DNA of 64,000 nt, taken from Plotosus lineatus. Taxonomy: Eukaryota > Chordata > Actinopteri > Siluriformes > Plotosidae. The stretch covers positions 4,861,501-4,925,500 of the forward strand of contig CM045746.1 of assembly GCA_024760905.1 (NCBI GenBank), in the 5' to 3' direction. The stretch's first letter is position 1. Each line of letters starts with the position of its first letter. Shown here one piece after another: positions 61,961-64,000 of the stretch. The notes under the pieces are model-generated. The model was not told the origin of the DNA, did no database searches, and was given only the letters and a program-made list of their open reading frames with translations. Both the position numbers and the translations under genes were made by a program.

Positions 61961-62179
61961 CTACTCTGTTGCATGATATTTGCTTTAGAGGTCGAACAAA
62001 TCGGAATTTGACCAAAAAATCCGGGATTTTTTTGTCCCGGAAGTCGACCAAGATCCGGAAGTCAAATTCTAAAACAGCACAAGAAAAAAAGAGACCGAGA
62101 AAGAAGGGAAATGCACGCTTTTCATAAGTCCAGAAGTTATTGATACTATGTATCACCCTGATAAAGCTAGGCTGTGAAC

Positions 62180-62320
62180 ACCTTTAACGATGAGGTCATG
62201 AGCCACTTCCGTAAGATTTTGAAAAGAAGGCAGAAAAAAGCCACTTTAGAAATGTTCCTCTAGAAAAGAAAGGAACATCCAGAAGAAGAGTCATCCATGA
62301 CAAAGTGAGTAGCAAGAAAA
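62180..62320 (+). pseudogene. Possible Tigger transposase C-terminal fragment
   Basis: One frame reads HFRKILKRRQKKATLEMFL, stop, KRKEHPEEESSM. The FRKILK.RQ...TL..F pattern resembles the end of Tigger1-type transposases. Short and isolated; weak. Confidence 0.3.
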
Positions 62321-62431
62321 AAAAACACCTTTGGCGAATTCACCTTCAGCTGTTATGGAAGGGGATCCTCCTCCTCTCTCCCTCTCCAACATTTACAAAT
62401 GCCAACTGCTCACCACCACTTCTTCTTCTTC

Positions 62432-64000
62432 TTCTTTCTTCTTTTCCTTTCAGCTGTTTCCTTCAGGGGTCACCACAGCAAATGATCTATCTCTATCTCA
62501 CCCTATCATCTGAATCTTCTACTCTTACTCCAACTACCTTCATGTCCTCCTTCACCACATCCATAAATCTTCTCTTTGATCTTTCTCTGGGCCTTCTGCC
62601 AGGTAGTTCCAACCTCAGCATTCTACTACCAATATACTCACTATCCCTCCTCTGTACATGTCCAAACCATCTCAATTGAGCCTCTCTGACTTTGTCTCCA
62701 AATCATCTTACATGTCCCTCTGATGTACTCATTCCTGATCCTATCCATCCTCGTTACTCCCAAAGAGAACCTCAACATTTTCATCTGTGCTATTTCCAGC
62801 TCTGCCTCCTGTCTTTTCCTCAGTGCCACCGTTTCTAATCCATACAACATCGCTGGCCTCAACACCGTCTTGTACACTTTTCCTTTCATTCTTGTCAATA
62901 CTCTCCTATCACACATCACACCGGACACTTTTCTCCATCCATTCCAACCTGCCTGCACATGCTTCTTTACCTTTTTTCCACACTCTCCATTGCTCTGGAT
63001 TGTTGAGCCTAAGTACTTAAAATCCTTTCCTTATCTCTGCCCCCTGTAACCTCACCGTTCCTCTTGGGTCCTTCTCATTCACGCACATGTATTCTGTCTT
63101 ACTGAGACTAACCTTCATTCCTCTCCTTTCCAGGGCATACCTCCATCTCTCTAGATTTTCCTCCACTTGTTCTCTGCTCTCACTTCAGATCACAATGTCA
63201 TCTGCAAACATCATGGTCCATGGAGATTCTTGTCTAACCTCGTCTGTCAGCCTGTCCATCACCATAGCAAACAAGAAGGGGCTGAGGGCTGACTCTTGAT
63301 GTAGTCCCACCTCCACCTTGAACTCTTCTGCCACACCGACAGCACACCTTACCATTGTCTTACGTCTCTTATACATGTCCTGCACCACTCTAATATACTT
63401 CTCTGCCACTCCAGACTTCCTCATACAATACCACAGTTCTTCTCTCGGCACCGTCATATGCTTTCTCCAGATTCACAAAGGCACAATGCAGCTCCCTTTG
63501 ATCTTCTCCACCGGTATGTCATCAGGACCAACTGCCTTTCCACTCTTCATCCTCTTCAATGCCCTCCTCACTTCACCCTTACTAATCTTTGCTACTTCCT
63601 GGTCCTCAACGGTCACCTCTTCTACTCTTTTTTCTCTCTCATTTTCCTCATTCATCAGCTCTTCAATGTACTCTTTCCATCTTCCCAGCACACTTCTGTT
63701 TTCAGTCAATACATTTCCCTCTCTGTCCTTTATCCCTCTAACTTGCTGCACGTCTTTCTTGTTTCTTTTTCTCTGCTGTGCCAACCTGTTTTAATAATTT
63801 TCTCCATCCTTCCTGACCAACCTATCATACAAGTCATCATCCACCCTCTGTTTGGCCTTTGACACTGCTACCTTCGCCTTACGCTGTGTCTCCCTGTACT
63901 CCTGTTTACTCTCTTCGGTCCTCTCTATGTCCCACTTCTTCTTAGCTATCCTCTTCTTTTGTACACATTCCCGCACTTCCTCATTCCACCATCAAGTCTC
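62432..64000 (-). mobile_element. RTE-clade LINE copy H, runs off the window
   Basis: Minus strand. 3' end at about 62,435 (TTCCTTTCAGCTGTTTCCTT). C-terminus 62,958-62,493 (VLTRMKGKVYKTVLRPAMLY; RDSEYIGSRMLRLELPGRRP), RT with FADDIVI (63,457-63,185), a deletion at about 63,505 joining the RT start (KAVGPDDIPVEK) to HCIVPL sequence, and linker to 64,000 (RECVQKKRIAKKKWDIERTE). The 5' part lies beyond the window end. Confidence 0.9.

Overview
This is nuclear DNA from a vertebrate, most probably a ray-finned fish. The evidence is the mixture of repeats: Tc1-like transposons with IR/DR ends, a Rex3-type RTE LINE, an RTE LINE whose ORF is usually auto-annotated as craniofacial development protein 2-like, a Ty3/gypsy element, Harbinger, hAT and pogo/Tigger elements, and tRNA-headed SINEs. 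There are no operons, ribosome binding sites or CRISPR arrays. I cannot name the species. Most of the 64 kb is transposon-derived.

Only one stretch looks like a host protein gene. It is a long exon at 21,380-22,734 coding for a 430-residue protein with about ten AT-hook motifs. It may be the middle of a larger plus-strand gene, with a non-coding first exon near 7.5-7.69 kb and a last exon plus 3' UTR at 35.89-37.39 kb. The two splice sites are phase-compatible, but this model is inference.

Layout: 0-7.5 kb, SINEs and two minus-strand RTE copies. 7.5-12 kb, candidate first exon, then a TIR element (8,060-10,241) with a FAR1-like N-terminus, a SAP-domain ORF and a 35-bp minisatellite, then pogo-type and SWIM-type remnants. 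12.1-19.2 kb, a minus-strand RTE copy, a Tigger-like remnant and one full-length plus-strand RTE copy with a 17-bp target duplication. 21.4-23.4 kb, the AT-hook exon. 23.9-33.4 kb, pogo, Tc1, SINE, RTE, a second Tc1 and a Tigger copy with a ~310-bp-arm palindrome. 33.4-37.4 kb, mostly unique DNA. 37.7-45.4 kb, nested Tigger-like elements holding a Tc1 derivative, an RTE/RTEX-like LINE and a Rex3-like LINE. 45.9-51.5 kb, a gypsy element split by a hAT derivative. 51.5-55.7 kb, a Harbinger element with both genes and a three-headed SINE in an intron. 55.7-64 kb, Tigger, a rearranged RTE, SINE, an L2-like LINE, and a last RTE copy running off the window.

The most interesting results are structural. 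A tRNA-Glu-like SINE family carries, in its 3' half, pieces matching both the 5' leader and the 3' tail of the local RTE LINE, and the same head and body also occur with an unrelated second tail. One copy has three tRNA heads inside one target-site duplication. The SAP/FAR1-like TIR element does not fit a family I can name with certainty and is the best candidate here for something undescribed. All family names come from reading motifs by eye; no database was searched.
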